A DNA stretch of 64,000 nt from Enterobacter ludwigii (GTDB lineage: Bacteria > Pseudomonadota > Gammaproteobacteria > Enterobacterales > Enterobacteriaceae): positions 2,046,001 through 2,110,000 of the forward strand of contig CP083824.1 in assembly GCA_023023105.1 (NCBI GenBank). The letters run 5' to 3'. This document shows, piece after piece, positions 1 through 11,625 of this stretch. Each line of letters opens with the position of its first letter. Within the stretch, counting starts at the first letter, position 1. The notes beneath the pieces are model-generated. The model made no database searches. It was not told the origin of the DNA and saw only the letters and a program-made list of their open reading frames with translations. A program made the position numbers and the translations under genes.

Positions 1-278
1 GCACCAAGCGGGGCGAAACCGCTGAAGTTTTTGATGACGTTGGGTAAAAACCAATGCAGCCCGTCAACGCTGAGCAGGTTTTTTACCGCCACCAGGCTGC
101 CGTCAGCCGGGCTGCGCACGCTCACGTCAAAGGCGGAGAGCACGGCAGTGGCGACCATTAAAATCAGAATCAGATAGATAAACAGCAGGAAAGGGTGCGG
201 TACTTTATTGCCGATCCTTTCAACCCAGCCATAGAGCTTACCGGATGGGGAATGCGAAGGTATGGATGACATACTCAT
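1..278 (-). CDS. abgT: p-aminobenzoyl-glutamate transporter AbgT (N-terminal part)
   Basis: The first 92 residues are visible and the gene runs off the left edge. The start is the ATG at 278-276 (MSMSSIPS...), preceded by GAGGAAC. It encodes an inner-membrane symporter importing p-aminobenzoyl-glutamate, a folate breakdown product. The visible part matches what I recall of E. coli AbgT: a short cytoplasmic leader with LYGWVERIGNKVPHPF, then a first membrane helix at about residues 29-50, then a periplasmic stretch with NLLSVDGLHWFLPNV. It lies 41 bp downstream of abgB in the same orientation, so it is the last gene of an abgA-abgB-abgT operon that supplies and cleaves this compound. Confidence 0.93.
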   Translation of the reverse strand, partial: MSMSSIPSHSPSGKLYGWVERIGNKVPHPFLLFIYLILILMVATAVLSAFDVSVRSPADGSLVAVKNLLSVDGLHWFLPNVIKNFSGFAPLG

Positions 279-319
279 GGGCGTTCCTCGTGACTATTGT
301 GTTGTTGTGTTGTGTTTTT

Positions 320-3075
<2,756 letters not shown>

Positions 3076-3250
3076 ATCTGTTCCTGTTATCATTAAAATA
3101 TGTGAACTGCTTCACGCTGTGATAGTTTTTACTTATCACTAACCGTTTTTTCACAGTTTTAACCGTTCAGGAATTACCCTCGCACATCCCTTTCTATTAA
3201 AGTAGATGACAGTTTCTTTACTCTGATAAACAACGGTTATCGGTCGGGCT

Positions 3251-4162
3251 ATGTCATTTCAGATTAAATTTCATCAAATCCGGGCGTTTGTTGAAGTCGC
3301 GCGCCAGGGCAGTATTCGTGGTGCCAGCAGGGCGCTCAATCTGTCACAACCGGCGCTGACCAAATCCATCAAAGAGCTGGAAGAGGGCATGGCGGCGCAG
3401 CTTTTTGTGCGCAGGAGTAAGGGCGTGGCATTGACCGAATGTGGCGAAGGTTTTTACCCGCGCGCCAGGCTGATTCTGGAAGAGTTACGTGCGGCGCAGG
3501 ATGACATTCGCCAGCGGCAGGGGGAACTTGCCGGGCAAATCAACATTGGGATGGGGGCCAGTGTTTCACGCAGCCTCATGCCCGCCGTCATCACCCGCTT
3601 TCATGCGCAGCACCCGCAGGTCAAAGTCCGGATTATGGAAGGGCAACTGGTGTCGATGATCAATGAACTACGCCAGGGGGAGCTGGACTTTACCATCAAC
3701 ACCTATTATCAGGGACCTTACGACCATGAATTTACGTTTGAAAAGCTGTTCGAAAAACCGTTTGCGGTATTTTGCCGGAAAGGGCATCCGGCGACAGGAG
3801 CAACCTCTATTAATGAACTTTTGCATTATAACTGGACAATGCCGACGCCACGGGGAAGTTATTATAAGCAATTAGAGGATGTATTTAACCATCGCTCACA
3901 AATACCGCGGATTGGTGTGGTCTGTGAAACGTTTACTTCCTGTATTAGCCTTGTCGCGCAAAGTGATTTTTTAAGTATATTGCCACTGGAACTGGGCTGT
4001 GACCCGCTGCTGGCGCACCGTCTGGTCATGATCCCGGTTATCGAGTCGCTTCCAAAAGCGGCATATTATTTAGTTCAGCGCCGTGATTCACGTCAGACGC
4101 CTCTTGCCGAATCGTTAATAACGCAATTCAGAAGAGAAGCGAGAAAAATAGTTGTAGAGTGA
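3251..4162 (+). CDS. abgR: LysR-type regulator AbgR
   Basis: LysR-family transcription factor of 303 residues. It has an N-terminal winged helix-turn-helix (residues about 6-65, with SIRGASRALNLSQPALTKSI) and a C-terminal effector-binding domain. It is divergently transcribed from abgA and corresponds in position and sequence to E. coli AbgR, the regulator of the abg operon. The intergenic interval 3094-3250 holds both promoters. The effector in this organism is not visible from sequence. Confidence 0.93.
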   Translation: MSFQIKFHQIRAFVEVARQGSIRGASRALNLSQPALTKSIKELEEGMAAQLFVRRSKGVALTECGEGFYPRARLILEELRAAQDDIRQRQGELAGQINIGMGASVSRSLMPAVITRFHAQHPQVKVRIMEGQLVSMINELRQGELDFTINTYYQGPYDHEFTFEKLFEKPFAVFCRKGHPATGATSINELLHYNWTMPTPRGSYYKQLEDVFNHRSQIPRIGVVCETFTSCISLVAQSDFLSILPLELGCDPLLAHRLVMIPVIESLPKAAYYLVQRRDSRQTPLAESLITQFRREARKIVVE

Positions 4163-4173
4163 AGTTTATATAA

Positions 4174-4270
4174 TAAAAAAACAGGGTCTGCCCGACATCA
4201 GACAGACCCTACAGTACACACAGCAGTGCGTCCTTTCGCAGATCCTGAGTGTTATATCCATGGAGCAGGT
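4174..4270 (-). ncRNA. mcaS: small RNA McaS (IsrA)
   Basis: Between abgR and smrA, the minus strand carries a stretch that closely matches what I recall of E. coli McaS: GCACTGCTGTGTGTACTGTA (4210-4229), then a strong stem (GGGTCTG...CAGACCC, 4183-4209) and a run of seven T (4181-4175). That is the expected 3' half and Rho-independent terminator. The 5' end is estimated near 4270 from a -10-like TATAACT at 4283-4277, giving about 96 nt, close to the E. coli length. In E. coli McaS is an Hfq-dependent RNA in the same gene interval that acts on csgD, flhD and pgaA and titrates CsrA. The 5' half here differs from E. coli. Confidence 0.85.
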
Positions 4271-4313
4271 TTATTTAGTTATAACACCTTTCCTGAAAAT
4301 TGAAAGGCGGGTG

Positions 4314-4329
4314 AGTGATTGATTTCACG
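4314..4329 (-). promoter_or_regulatory. CRP-like site upstream of mcaS
   Basis: GTGA-N6-TCAC (4315-4328) matches the core of the CRP consensus TGTGA-N6-TCACA, with mismatches only at the outer base on each side. It is centred about 52 bp upstream of the estimated McaS start. E. coli mcaS is known to be CRP-activated. The spacing is not one of the classic positions, but the RNA start is only estimated. Confidence 0.45.
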
Positions 4330-4518
4330 AATTTTTAACACAAATCACTTATTTTATCTTTGCTAAAATTTTAGTTAAGTGTGGTTTAAGTCTGTGGGGG
4401 GATTATTATATCTATTCATCAGGTTAATATTTATACCATACCTTGCGGTATAACGGTTATTGAGGCCCCTGTCTGGCACAGGTATAGTACAGTCCTCAGA
4501 TGTAGCCGGAGGATATCC
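4330..4518. other. Leader and promoter region of smrA
   Basis: An AT-rich interval upstream of smrA with no readable gene. It contains a short inverted repeat ATACCATACC...CGGTAT near 4434-4452 and a run of T-rich sequence. An smrA promoter is expected here; I could not assign convincing -35/-10 elements. Confidence 0.3.
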
Positions 4519-5082
4519 ATGAACCCTGACGACAAATCCTTTTTTCTTGACGCCATGGAGGATGTCCAGCCCCTGAAGCGCAGCCCGGATATTCACTGGC
4601 AGCCAAGCCGCAATACGCGGTCGCGCCAGGAGATGGATACCGAACAGCTGGATAACTTCCTGACCCTGGGCTTTCTGGAACTTCTGCCCCTTGAAGAGGC
4701 GCTGGCGTTCCAGCGTGAAGGGGTGCAGCAGGGCGTTATTGATAAGCTACGCACGGGTAAATATGCCCGCCAGGCCAGCTTAAATCTCTTACGTCAGCCC
4801 GCCGAACGCTGCCGTCAGATGCTGTATTCTTTTATTCGCCAGGCCGGACGTGACGGGTTACGTAACCTGATTATCATTCACGGGAAAGGGCGTGAGCAGA
4901 ACTCCCATCCTAATGTGGTGCGCAGCTATCTGGCGCGCTGGTTAACCGAGTTTGAGGAAGTGCAGGCTTTCTGCGTGGCGCTGCCGCATCACGGCGGCAG
5001 CGGGGCATGTTATGTTTCGCTACGAAAATCCGATGAAGCGAAACAGGAAAACTGGGAGCGGCACGCCAAGCGCAGCCGCTAG
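4519..5082 (+). CDS. smrA: Smr-domain endonuclease SmrA
   Basis: 187-residue protein with a C-terminal Smr domain (about residues 85-170) carrying the family signature IIHGKGREQNSHPNV and ALPHHGGSGACYV. It matches E. coli SmrA (YdaL) in length and in the N-terminal stretch DDKSFFLDAMEDVQPLKR. SmrA is described as a DNA-nicking Smr-family nuclease; its cellular role is unclear. The start follows GCCGGAGGAT at good spacing. It is convergent with the chemoreceptor gene. Confidence 0.93.
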   Translation: MNPDDKSFFLDAMEDVQPLKRSPDIHWQPSRNTRSRQEMDTEQLDNFLTLGFLELLPLEEALAFQREGVQQGVIDKLRTGKYARQASLNLLRQPAERCRQMLYSFIRQAGRDGLRNLIIIHGKGREQNSHPNVVRSYLARWLTEFEEVQAFCVALPHHGGSGACYVSLRKSDEAKQENWERHAKRSR

Positions 5083-5102
5083 CGGGCGATAGCCTCGCCC
5101 GC
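5082..5102. terminator. Hairpin between convergent smrA and chemoreceptor gene
   Basis: Perfect 8-bp stem GCGGGCGA / TCGCCCGC around a 5-base loop, starting at the last base of the smrA stop codon. There is no T run on either side, so it is either a weak bidirectional terminator or simply an mRNA 3'-end stem. Confidence 0.5.
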
Positions 5103-5109
5103 CATAGAC

Positions 5110-6771
5110 TTAGAACGTTTCCCAGTTGCTGTCGGTAGAGGCGGTTGTCGTTGCCGGACGCAGCAACTGCGGTGTCTTCACATTGGCCGGGCGCGGGGCT
5201 GCGACTTTTTCTTTGCCGTTCAGACGAAATGCCGCCACTGCCTGGCGCAGCTGTTCAGACTGATCTTCCAGCGCCGCCGCCGCCGTGGCGGACTCCTGCA
5301 CCAGCGCGGCGTTTTGCTGTGTCACGCTGTCCATCTGTGAAACGGCCAGGCTTACCTGTTCGATACCACGGCTCTGTTCATCGGATGCCGACGAAATCTC
5401 ACCCATAATATCGGTCACACGGGTAACGGCAGCGACAATCTCTTTCATGGTGGTGCCTGCTTCGCTAACCTGCTCAGAACCGGTATTCACCCGGCTGACG
5501 GAGTTTTCGATAAGCCCTTTGATCTCTTTCGCAGCCTGCGCACTGCGGCTCGCCAGCGTACGGACTTCGCCTGCCACAACCGCAAAACCACGACCCTGCT
5601 CCCCGGCACGAGCAGCTTCCACCGCTGCGTTAAGTGCCAGAATGTTCGTCTGGAAAGCGATGCTGTCAATCACGCCGGTAATGTGCGCAATTTGCTGCGA
5701 ACTGTCAGCAATTTCGGTCATGGTGCGAACAACGTTATCCACCACGTGACCGCCACGGGCTGCGGTTTCAGAGGCGTTTTTCGCCAGTAGCGTAGCCTGA
5801 CGGGCGTTATCGGAGTTCTGTTTAACCGTTGCGGTCAGTTCTTCCATGCTGGCGGCGGTCTCCTCGAGCGAGGAGGCCTGCTGCTCGGTGCGGGCGGAAA
5901 GATCGTTGCTGCCTGCGGCAATTTCGCCAGCGCCGGTGTAGATGGAGTCAGTGCTCCCACGTACGGCGCTGACGGTGGTCACCAGCGACTGCTGCATATC
6001 CTGCAGACCTGCGGCCAGTTGACCCATCTCATTGCGACCCGTGATGACGATATCCTGCGTCAGATCGCCGCCCGCAATCGCGCGAATATGGTTCATAATG
6101 GTGTTGAGGGGTTTTAACAGCAGATGTTGTAAACCCTGCCAGATCACTACCAGTACCGCGATAACGGCCAGCAAAATAGCCGCCAGCGTCCATTGCATCT
6201 GGGTGAAGCTGCTCTGGTTCTCTTCCGTTGCGGCCTTCAGCAGGGTGTTGTTTTCGGCACGCCAGCGGTTATAGACCGCTTCCATATCGTCCTGGGCCTG
6301 TTGAGCGTCCAGATCGCCATAGGCCTGGTAGTTATCGGCACGCAGGTACTCAATCGATAAACGCATCACTTCGTGCATCTGGTTCCAGGACTTCTGCATT
6401 TCGTCGGTTAATGCCGCATCCTGACCCTTAACCTGCGGCAGTTTCTGCCACTCTTTGTTGTAGGCCTCGGCTTTTGCCAGCGAGTCGCCTGCGGTGCCAA
6501 GCAGTTTGTTTATCGCCGCAAGGGAAGCCGGGTCACGCTGGTTTTTCAGGTAACGGATCGCCACGCGGGTGACGGTGACGCGGGTTTTCACCAGCGTGTT
6601 CACGCTGTCGCTCAGACTCTCCTGTTGGGCATTGAGCACCCCGGAGTTCTGGAAGTTATGGCGATCGTTGCTGACAGCAGAGTAGAACAACCCTCCCGTG
6701 ACAACTTGCAACAGACAGAATATGGTGAGGGCAAAGATAATACCGGTAATCACGTGCAGATTTTTCAGCAT
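5110..6771 (-). CDS. Methyl-accepting chemotaxis protein, Tar/Tsr type
   Basis: Inner-membrane chemoreceptor of 553 residues. Order: TM1 (about 8-30), a periplasmic four-helix ligand domain, TM2 (about 193-213), HAMP, then the methylation helices and the hairpin tip ([20 protein letters not shown]). The C-terminus ends in NWETF, the pentapeptide that docks CheR/CheB in high-abundance receptors. The ligand domain retains the three arginines of the amino-acid pocket with the Tar/Tsr spacing (R-N4-R-N3-R in [12 protein letters not shown]), which suggests an amino acid ligand, but the rest of the sensor is divergent, so the specificity is unknown. A sigma-28-type promoter lies upstream, as expected for a flagellar-regulon gene. 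Confidence 0.92.
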   Translation of the reverse strand: MLKNLHVITGIIFALTIFCLLQVVTGGLFYSAVSNDRHNFQNSGVLNAQQESLSDSVNTLVKTRVTVTRVAIRYLKNQRDPASLAAINKLLGTAGDSLAKAEAYNKEWQKLPQVKGQDAALTDEMQKSWNQMHEVMRLSIEYLRADNYQAYGDLDAQQAQDDMEAVYNRWRAENNTLLKAATEENQSSFTQMQWTLAAILLAVIAVLVVIWQGLQHLLLKPLNTIMNHIRAIAGGDLTQDIVITGRNEMGQLAAGLQDMQQSLVTTVSAVRGSTDSIYTGAGEIAAGSNDLSARTEQQASSLEETAASMEELTATVKQNSDNARQATLLAKNASETAARGGHVVDNVVRTMTEIADSSQQIAHITGVIDSIAFQTNILALNAAVEAARAGEQGRGFAVVAGEVRTLASRSAQAAKEIKGLIENSVSRVNTGSEQVSEAGTTMKEIVAAVTRVTDIMGEISSASDEQSRGIEQVSLAVSQMDSVTQQNAALVQESATAAAALEDQSEQLRQAVAAFRLNGKEKVAAPRPANVKTPQLLRPATTTASTDSNWETF

Positions 6772-6811
6772 AGCGGTCGTCCGTTAGAGAAAATGCAGGG
6801 GTACTCCAATA

Positions 6812-6838
6812 CTATCGTCGTAGAGAATTTAAACTTTA
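6812..6838 (-). promoter_or_regulatory. Sigma-28 (FliA) promoter of the chemoreceptor gene
   Basis: On the minus strand, TAAAGTTT, 11 bases, then GACGATAG. The FliA consensus is TAAAGTTT-N11-GCCGATAA, so the -35 is perfect and the -10 differs at two positions. It lies about 40 bp upstream of the ATG at 6771. This places the receptor in the late flagellar/chemotaxis regulon. Confidence 0.85.
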
Positions 6839-6915
6839 ATTTAACTCGCGCTTAACCAAGGGTTCTCTCAGGGAACCTGTTGTAAATCCGGATCATTTTT
6901 ATGAGGCAGGTTAAC

Positions 6916-7782
6916 ATGAGCAGCATTGATAAAAGCGGGACGTACGCGCTCGGGACGCGGACGGTTAAACGACTGGGCTACGGTGCGATGCAGCTTGCCG
7001 GGCCGGGCGTCTTTGGTCCACCGAAGGATAAGCTGGCCGCGCTGGAGGTGCTACGTGAAGCCGTCGCGGCGGGGGTGAACCACATTGATACCAGTGATTT
7101 TTATGGTCCGCATATTACCAATCAGCTGATCCGCGAAGCACTTCATCCTTACCGGGACGATCTGACTATCGTGACCAAAATCGGTGCCCGTCGCGACAGT
7201 AAAGGTGCCTGGCTGCCGGCCTTTTCCGCGCAGGAACTGACTCAGGCGGTGCATGACAACCTGCGTAATCTGCAGCTTGACGTGCTGGACGTGGTGAATT
7301 TGCGAATTATGTTCAGCACACACGGGCCTGCGGAAGGGTCGATTGCGGAACCGCTTTCCACCCTGGCAGAGCTACAACAGCAAGGGCTGGTGCGTCATAT
7401 TGGTCTGAGCAATGTGACGGCCACTCAGGTTGCGGAAGCGCAGAAGATGGTGCCGGTGGTGTGCGTGCAGAACATGTACAACATTGTAAACCGGGGGGAC
7501 GATGTGCTGGTGGATGGGCTGGCACAGCAGGGCATTGCGTATGTACCGTTCTTCCCGCTGGGAGGTTTTACGCCACTGCAATCTTCCGGGCTGCAGGCCG
7601 TTGCTGATTCACTGGGCGCAACGGCAATGCAGGTGGCGCTGGCGTGGCTGTTGCAACGTTCCCCGAACATCTTGCTGATCCCCGGAACCTCTTCCGTGAC
7701 GCATCTGCGGCAAAACCTTGCGGCGGGGGCACTGCACCTACCGCCTGAAGCCGTGAAAACGCTAAATTCGCTGGTGGACTAA
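6916..7782 (+). CDS. pdxI: Pyridoxal reductase / aldo-keto reductase PdxI (YdbC)
   Basis: NADPH-dependent aldo-keto reductase of 288 residues that in E. coli reduces pyridoxal to pyridoxine in vitamin B6 salvage. The barrel motifs are visible: GYGAMQLAGPGVFGPP, the catalytic Asp/Tyr segment HIDTSDFYGPH, the Lys in VTKIGARR, HIGLSNVT and IPGTSSVTHLRQN. The ATG at 6916 is preferred over one at 6901 because AGG precedes it at normal spacing and MSS matches the E. coli start. It is monocistronic: followed by a strong terminator and divergent from the chemoreceptor gene. Confidence 0.9.
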   Translation: MSSIDKSGTYALGTRTVKRLGYGAMQLAGPGVFGPPKDKLAALEVLREAVAAGVNHIDTSDFYGPHITNQLIREALHPYRDDLTIVTKIGARRDSKGAWLPAFSAQELTQAVHDNLRNLQLDVLDVVNLRIMFSTHGPAEGSIAEPLSTLAELQQQGLVRHIGLSNVTATQVAEAQKMVPVVCVQNMYNIVNRGDDVLVDGLAQQGIAYVPFFPLGGFTPLQSSGLQAVADSLGATAMQVALAWLLQRSPNILLIPGTSSVTHLRQNLAAGALHLPPEAVKTLNSLVD

Positions 7783-7799
7783 ACCTGATATAAGCAAAG

Positions 7800-7824
7800 C
7801 CCGGAAAATTTCCGGGTTTTGTTT
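7800..7824 (+). terminator. Rho-independent terminator of pdxI
   Basis: CCCGGAAA/TTTCCGGG stem (7800-7816) directly followed by TTTTGTTT. Confidence 0.85.
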
Positions 7825-7921
7825 GCAACACCCTGAGATTTGTCTCTTTTTTCAGTGGTTATTTTTAATGTTGTCGACCATGCTCTTTGTACTGATAATG
7901 CTAAGTACAGTTGAGACGGCA

Positions 7922-9445
7922 ATGCGCAATGTCTTTATTCCTGTCATAACAGCAGTGGCTATTTTTATTGCTGGCGTTTTTATCCTCAATATACAGCTCT
8001 GGTATTCAGCTCGGGTTGATAGCTCGTCGGGAGCCAGATACGCCGTTAACAATATCAATGCCATTCTTGATGAAGCACGGGTTGCAGCCAGAACCGCGAC
8101 GGAAATTATTGCGAAGGGATGTGATGCAGATGGGCAGTATCAGCTTGGTACGGAGGCCGCTCTGCAACCCCATCTCAGAACCATCGTTATTCTCAAAAAG
8201 GGGCAACCCTGGTGTTCATCTCTGCCGGGGAATCGTATTTTATTATTAAATATTAATGATATACCTTTTTCAGAATTACTTCTCACGCCGGCGAGCGATA
8301 CGGTAAATGGACGACCTGTTCTGTTATTTCAGACCCACTTTGCCACCAATCGTATTATGGTCAGCGTGAGCGATAGCCATATCCGTGACGCTCTGAGTAC
8401 GCCCCTGGAGCATGTTAATTACGCACTGGTGGTGGGCGGTTACGCTCTTGATGCTTCCGGCAATTTCACCATCACTCATCGCCAGGAAACGCAGGCCGGG
8501 CAGGCCCGGTCGGGAAATTACCCCTATAGCGTCAGATATAATCTTCCTCCTCTGTTTAGCGTACAAAGGCTGATCGAACACGGGGCAGGCATCATGCTGT
8601 TTTTACTGCTGATCTCCGGTACTGCCGCTTACGTTTTGCATAAGTATCTGAACAAAAACACCCTGCCTGAAGAGTCACTTCGTACCGCAATTGCCCGGGG
8701 GGAAATCGTTCCGTTTTACCAGCCTGTAGTGAATGGTAGAGAAGGCACGTTGCGGGGCGTGGAGGTGCTGGCAAGATGGAAGCATCCGCAGGCGGGCTAT
8801 ATTTCTCCGGCCACATTCATTCCCATTGCTGAAAAATCGGGGCTGATTGTTCCTCTGACGCAAAGCCTGATGGCGCAGGTGACGACACAGATGAACGCGA
8901 TTTCCACGAAATTACCGGAAGGGTTTCACGTCGGGTTGAATTTCAGTGCCCCCCACATTGCGATGCCGACCTTCCTGGATGAGTGCCTGAAGTACAAGGA
9001 TAGTTTCGTCAGAAAAGATCTGAACCTGGTGATCGAAGTGACAGAGCGGGAACCGCTGGATATTGATGAAAACCTTGTCCAGACCCTGAATGTGCTCCAT
9101 GAAAAAGGGTTCGCTATTGCACTGGATGATTTTGGTACCGGCTATTCTGGACTCTCTTATCTGCATGATCTGCATATTGATTATATCAAAATTGACCATA
9201 GCTTCGTCAGCCGGGTGAACGAGCATGCGGACTCTACCCGCATCCTCGACTGTGTGCTGGATCTGGCGCGTAAACTCTCCATCAGCATTGTAGCGGAAGG
9301 CGTAGAGACGAAGGCGCAGCTAGACTACCTCAATCGCAATAACATCGTCTTTCAGCAGGGGTACTACTTTTTTAAACCAGTTCCTTTTACCGAGCTTATT
9401 CATATTTTGTTGTCGAAGCCGAAGGTGAAAGTGGTGGTGGAGTAA
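7922..9445 (+). CDS. CSS-motif EAL-domain cyclic-di-GMP phosphodiesterase
   Basis: Membrane-bound phosphodiesterase of about 507 residues. An N-terminal helix (about 3-22) leads into a periplasmic CSS-type sensor with the diagnostic PWCSSLPG stretch. A second helix near 220-240 is followed by a C-terminal EAL domain. The signature reads EVLARW instead of EALARW, a variant common in CSS proteins. The other catalytic motifs are intact: NFSAP, IEVTERE, DDFGTGYS, KIDHSF and AEGVET, so activity is likely. In E. coli homologues the CSS cysteines are controlled by the DsbA/DsbB redox system. The reading frame is open back to 7823, but that lies in the pdxI terminator, so I favour the ATG at 7922, preceded by GAGACGG. 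Confidence 0.88.
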   Translation: MRNVFIPVITAVAIFIAGVFILNIQLWYSARVDSSSGARYAVNNINAILDEARVAARTATEIIAKGCDADGQYQLGTEAALQPHLRTIVILKKGQPWCSSLPGNRILLLNINDIPFSELLLTPASDTVNGRPVLLFQTHFATNRIMVSVSDSHIRDALSTPLEHVNYALVVGGYALDASGNFTITHRQETQAGQARSGNYPYSVRYNLPPLFSVQRLIEHGAGIMLFLLLISGTAAYVLHKYLNKNTLPEESLRTAIARGEIVPFYQPVVNGREGTLRGVEVLARWKHPQAGYISPATFIPIAEKSGLIVPLTQSLMAQVTTQMNAISTKLPEGFHVGLNFSAPHIAMPTFLDECLKYKDSFVRKDLNLVIEVTEREPLDIDENLVQTLNVLHEKGFAIALDDFGTGYSGLSYLHDLHIDYIKIDHSFVSRVNEHADSTRILDCVLDLARKLSISIVAEGVETKAQLDYLNRNNIVFQQGYYFFKPVPFTELIHILLSKPKVKVVVE

Positions 9446-9542
9446 CCTGCAGAAGCTGCAGCTGAATTAAATCCTCTCAAACTTCAATGCGTTTGGGATC
9501 GTCTGCGGAAATGACCTTGATCCTGGGGCATTATCTGTAATA

Positions 9543-9558
9543 CTGTATTTATATACAG
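9543..9558 (+). promoter_or_regulatory. LexA box of umuDC
   Basis: CTGTATTTATATACAG is a perfect CTGT-N8-ACAG palindrome with an AT-rich core, 22 bp before the umuD ATG. It makes the operon part of the SOS regulon. Confidence 0.95.
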
Positions 9559-9579
9559 TGCGTGGCGAGAAAGGCATTT

Positions 9580-10014
9580 ATGAACACTCTCTTTTCTTAT
9601 CATCCAAAGCAATACATTGAATTACCTTTATTTTTGGAGCGTGTTGCCTGTGGTTTCCCAAGCCCTGCGCAGGATTATGTGGAGGATCGCCTCGATCTCA
9701 ACAGGCTGGCGGTCAGACACCCGAGTGCAACCTATTTCGTCAAGGTGAGCGGAGACTCGATGATTGGCGCCGGGATCGGCGACGGCGATCTGCTGGTGGT
9801 TGATCGCTCGTTAAATGCTGAACATGGCGATATCGTGGTGGCGTCGGTCGCCGGTGAATTTACCGTGAAAGAGTTGCAGACCCGTCCGGTCCTGAGACTC
9901 CTGCCGCATAATGTCCGCTATCAGCCGATCACCTTTCAGTCCGAAGAGGAGCTGCAAATCTTCGGGGTTGTTACCCACACACTCAAAACGCATAAACATG
10001 TTCGCGCTGGTTGA
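9580..10014 (+). CDS. umuD: SOS mutagenesis protein UmuD
   Basis: 144-residue precursor that self-cleaves on RecA filaments to UmuD', the accessory dimer of DNA polymerase V. With the start at 9580 (after GAGAAAGG) the key residues fall exactly at E. coli numbering: cleavage site Cys24-Gly25 (ACGFPSP), nucleophile Ser60 (GDSM) and Lys97 (TVKEL). An upstream in-frame GTG at 9562 would shift this register and lies just behind the LexA box. The 3' end overlaps umuC by 17 bp, typical of the umuDC operon. Confidence 0.95.
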   Translation: MNTLFSYHPKQYIELPLFLERVACGFPSPAQDYVEDRLDLNRLAVRHPSATYFVKVSGDSMIGAGIGDGDLLVVDRSLNAEHGDIVVASVAGEFTVKELQTRPVLRLLPHNVRYQPITFQSEEELQIFGVVTHTLKTHKHVRAG

Positions 10015-11260
10015 TGTGAATAGTTTCTATGCCTCCTGCGAGAAGGTGTTCCGTCCCGATCTGGAGGGGAAACCTATCGTGGTAGTTTCGAATAACGACG
10101 GCTGCATTATTTCACTGTCGCGGGAGGCAAAGCAGCTCGGTATAAAAATGGGTGAGCCGTATTTCAAATTCAAAGAGAAGAGCTACCCCTCCCGGGTGTA
10201 CGTCTTTAGTTCGAATTATGCACTCTATGCCGACCTCAGCAGCCGGGTGATGCAAACCCTGACCGATCTTGCCCCGGCAATAGAGATCTATTCCATTGAT
10301 GAAGCGTTCGTGAATGTGTCAGGTGTCAGCCACTGCATGTCGCTGGAAGCATTTGGTCGCCAGGTGCGCGCGCAGATACTTAAAAATACGGGCTTAACGG
10401 TTGGCGTCGGTATTGCCCCGACAAAAACGCTGGCGAAGCTGGCCAACTATGCGGCCAAGCGGTGGTCGAGTACCGGTGGCGTGGTGGATTTATCGGATCG
10501 CGAGCGGCAGCGCAAACTGCTGGCGAATGTACCGGTAGACGAGGTGTGGGGCGTTGGACGGCGCATCACGAAAAAACTCAATGCGATGGGGATCTCCACG
10601 GCACTGGCGCTGGCGGATGCCTCATCCTGGGTCATTCGTAAACATTTTAACGTGGTACTGGAGCGCACGGTGAGAGAGCTTCGCGGTGAACCCTGCCTTG
10701 ACCTGGAAGAGTTTACTCCCACAAAGCAGCAAATTATCTGTAGCCGTTCGTTTGGACACCGGATTACGCAATACGAAGAGATGCATCAGGCCATTTGCGC
10801 CTACGCGGAACGTGCAGCAGAAAAACTACGCGGCGAGCATCAATACTGCCGCTTTATCAGCGTGTTTTTGCGCACTAGCCCTCATGCCGACAACGAAATT
10901 TATTACGGCAATCAGGCTTCAACCATCCTGATGACGCCGACCAACGACTCACGCGATATCATCCGTGCAGCCACGGAGGCGCTGGGGCGTATATGGCTTG
11001 ACGGGTATCGCTACATGAAAGCGGGGGTGATGCTGGCGGACTTTTTCAGTACGGGTGTCGCCCAGCTTAATTTGTTTGACGATAACCGTCTGCGCGTCAA
11101 CAGTGCGGCACTGATGGACATGATCGATAGCGTCAATCATTCCGGCAAAGGGAAGATATGGTTTGCCGGGCAGGGGATTGAGAAATCCTGGGCAATGAAA
11201 CGCGAGATGCTGTCTCCGGCTTATACCACGCGATACGCAGATTTGCCGGTGGCGAGGTAG
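9998..11260 (+). CDS. umuC: DNA polymerase V catalytic subunit UmuC
   Basis: Y-family translesion polymerase of 420 residues (E. coli UmuC has 422). The palm motifs are visible: [13 protein letters not shown] with the first metal aspartate, [11 protein letters not shown], and YSIDEAFV carrying the catalytic Asp-Glu pair. Thumb and little-finger domains follow, and QLNLFDD near residue 355 is a beta-clamp-binding motif. The ATG at 9998 overlaps the end of umuD, and the frame extends further upstream only inside umuD. It is co-expressed with umuD from the SOS promoter. Confidence 0.95.
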   Translation: MFALVDVNSFYASCEKVFRPDLEGKPIVVVSNNDGCIISLSREAKQLGIKMGEPYFKFKEKSYPSRVYVFSSNYALYADLSSRVMQTLTDLAPAIEIYSIDEAFVNVSGVSHCMSLEAFGRQVRAQILKNTGLTVGVGIAPTKTLAKLANYAAKRWSSTGGVVDLSDRERQRKLLANVPVDEVWGVGRRITKKLNAMGISTALALADASSWVIRKHFNVVLERTVRELRGEPCLDLEEFTPTKQQIICSRSFGHRITQYEEMHQAICAYAERAAEKLRGEHQYCRFISVFLRTSPHADNEIYYGNQASTILMTPTNDSRDIIRAATEALGRIWLDGYRYMKAGVMLADFFSTGVAQLNLFDDNRLRVNSAALMDMIDSVNHSGKGKIWFAGQGIEKSWAMKREMLSPAYTTRYADLPVAR

Positions 11261-11272
11261 AGAACTCCTGCG

Positions 11273-11542
11273 TTATTTCTTTTGCGTCAACCAGGTTGCC
11301 GCCGCCGTCAGCACGCCGATCAACGGCATTTGGCCCGCACCTGCCAGGAAGTTATGGCGATCGATGTCATTATTTTTATGGATATCAGCAAAGCGGGTAA
11401 GCGCCGTTTTTTCATCCGCAGCGCTGATCTCCTCAAACTGCTTTTCAAACCCCTGAGCGGTCAGCTGAGAAGCTGCATCGATGTTTGCGCTCTCGATCGC
11501 AACGAGATCCGGGCCTTTCCTGAAGAAACTGTAATCGGGCAT
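11273..11542 (-). CDS. Small conserved-looking protein of unknown function
   Basis: 89 residues from the ATG at 11542, preceded by GGAG at six bases; the frame extends further upstream but without a ribosome site. The N-terminus (MPDYSFFRKGPDLV) and middle are hydrophilic and helical, with alternating acidic and basic residues. The last 20 residues are hydrophobic (MPLIGVLTAAATWLTQKK), possibly one membrane-associated helix. It is convergent with umuC, 12 bp away, and I do not recognise the family. A strong ribosome site and ordinary codon use make it likely to be real. Confidence 0.65.
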   Translation of the reverse strand: MPDYSFFRKGPDLVAIESANIDAASQLTAQGFEKQFEEISAADEKTALTRFADIHKNNDIDRHNFLAGAGQMPLIGVLTAAATWLTQKK

Positions 11543-11625
11543 ATGTGCTCCATAAAGAAGAGGATACGGTGAAAATACTCTATTCCTTATGGTCAAAAAG
11601 TGCACGTGATTTGCGGGGGGAATGT

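Noticed and set aside
9562..9579. GTG at 9562 as umuD start
   Set aside because: It adds six residues not in the family, follows the LexA box too closely, and moves Cys24-Gly25, Ser60 and Lys97 out of register.
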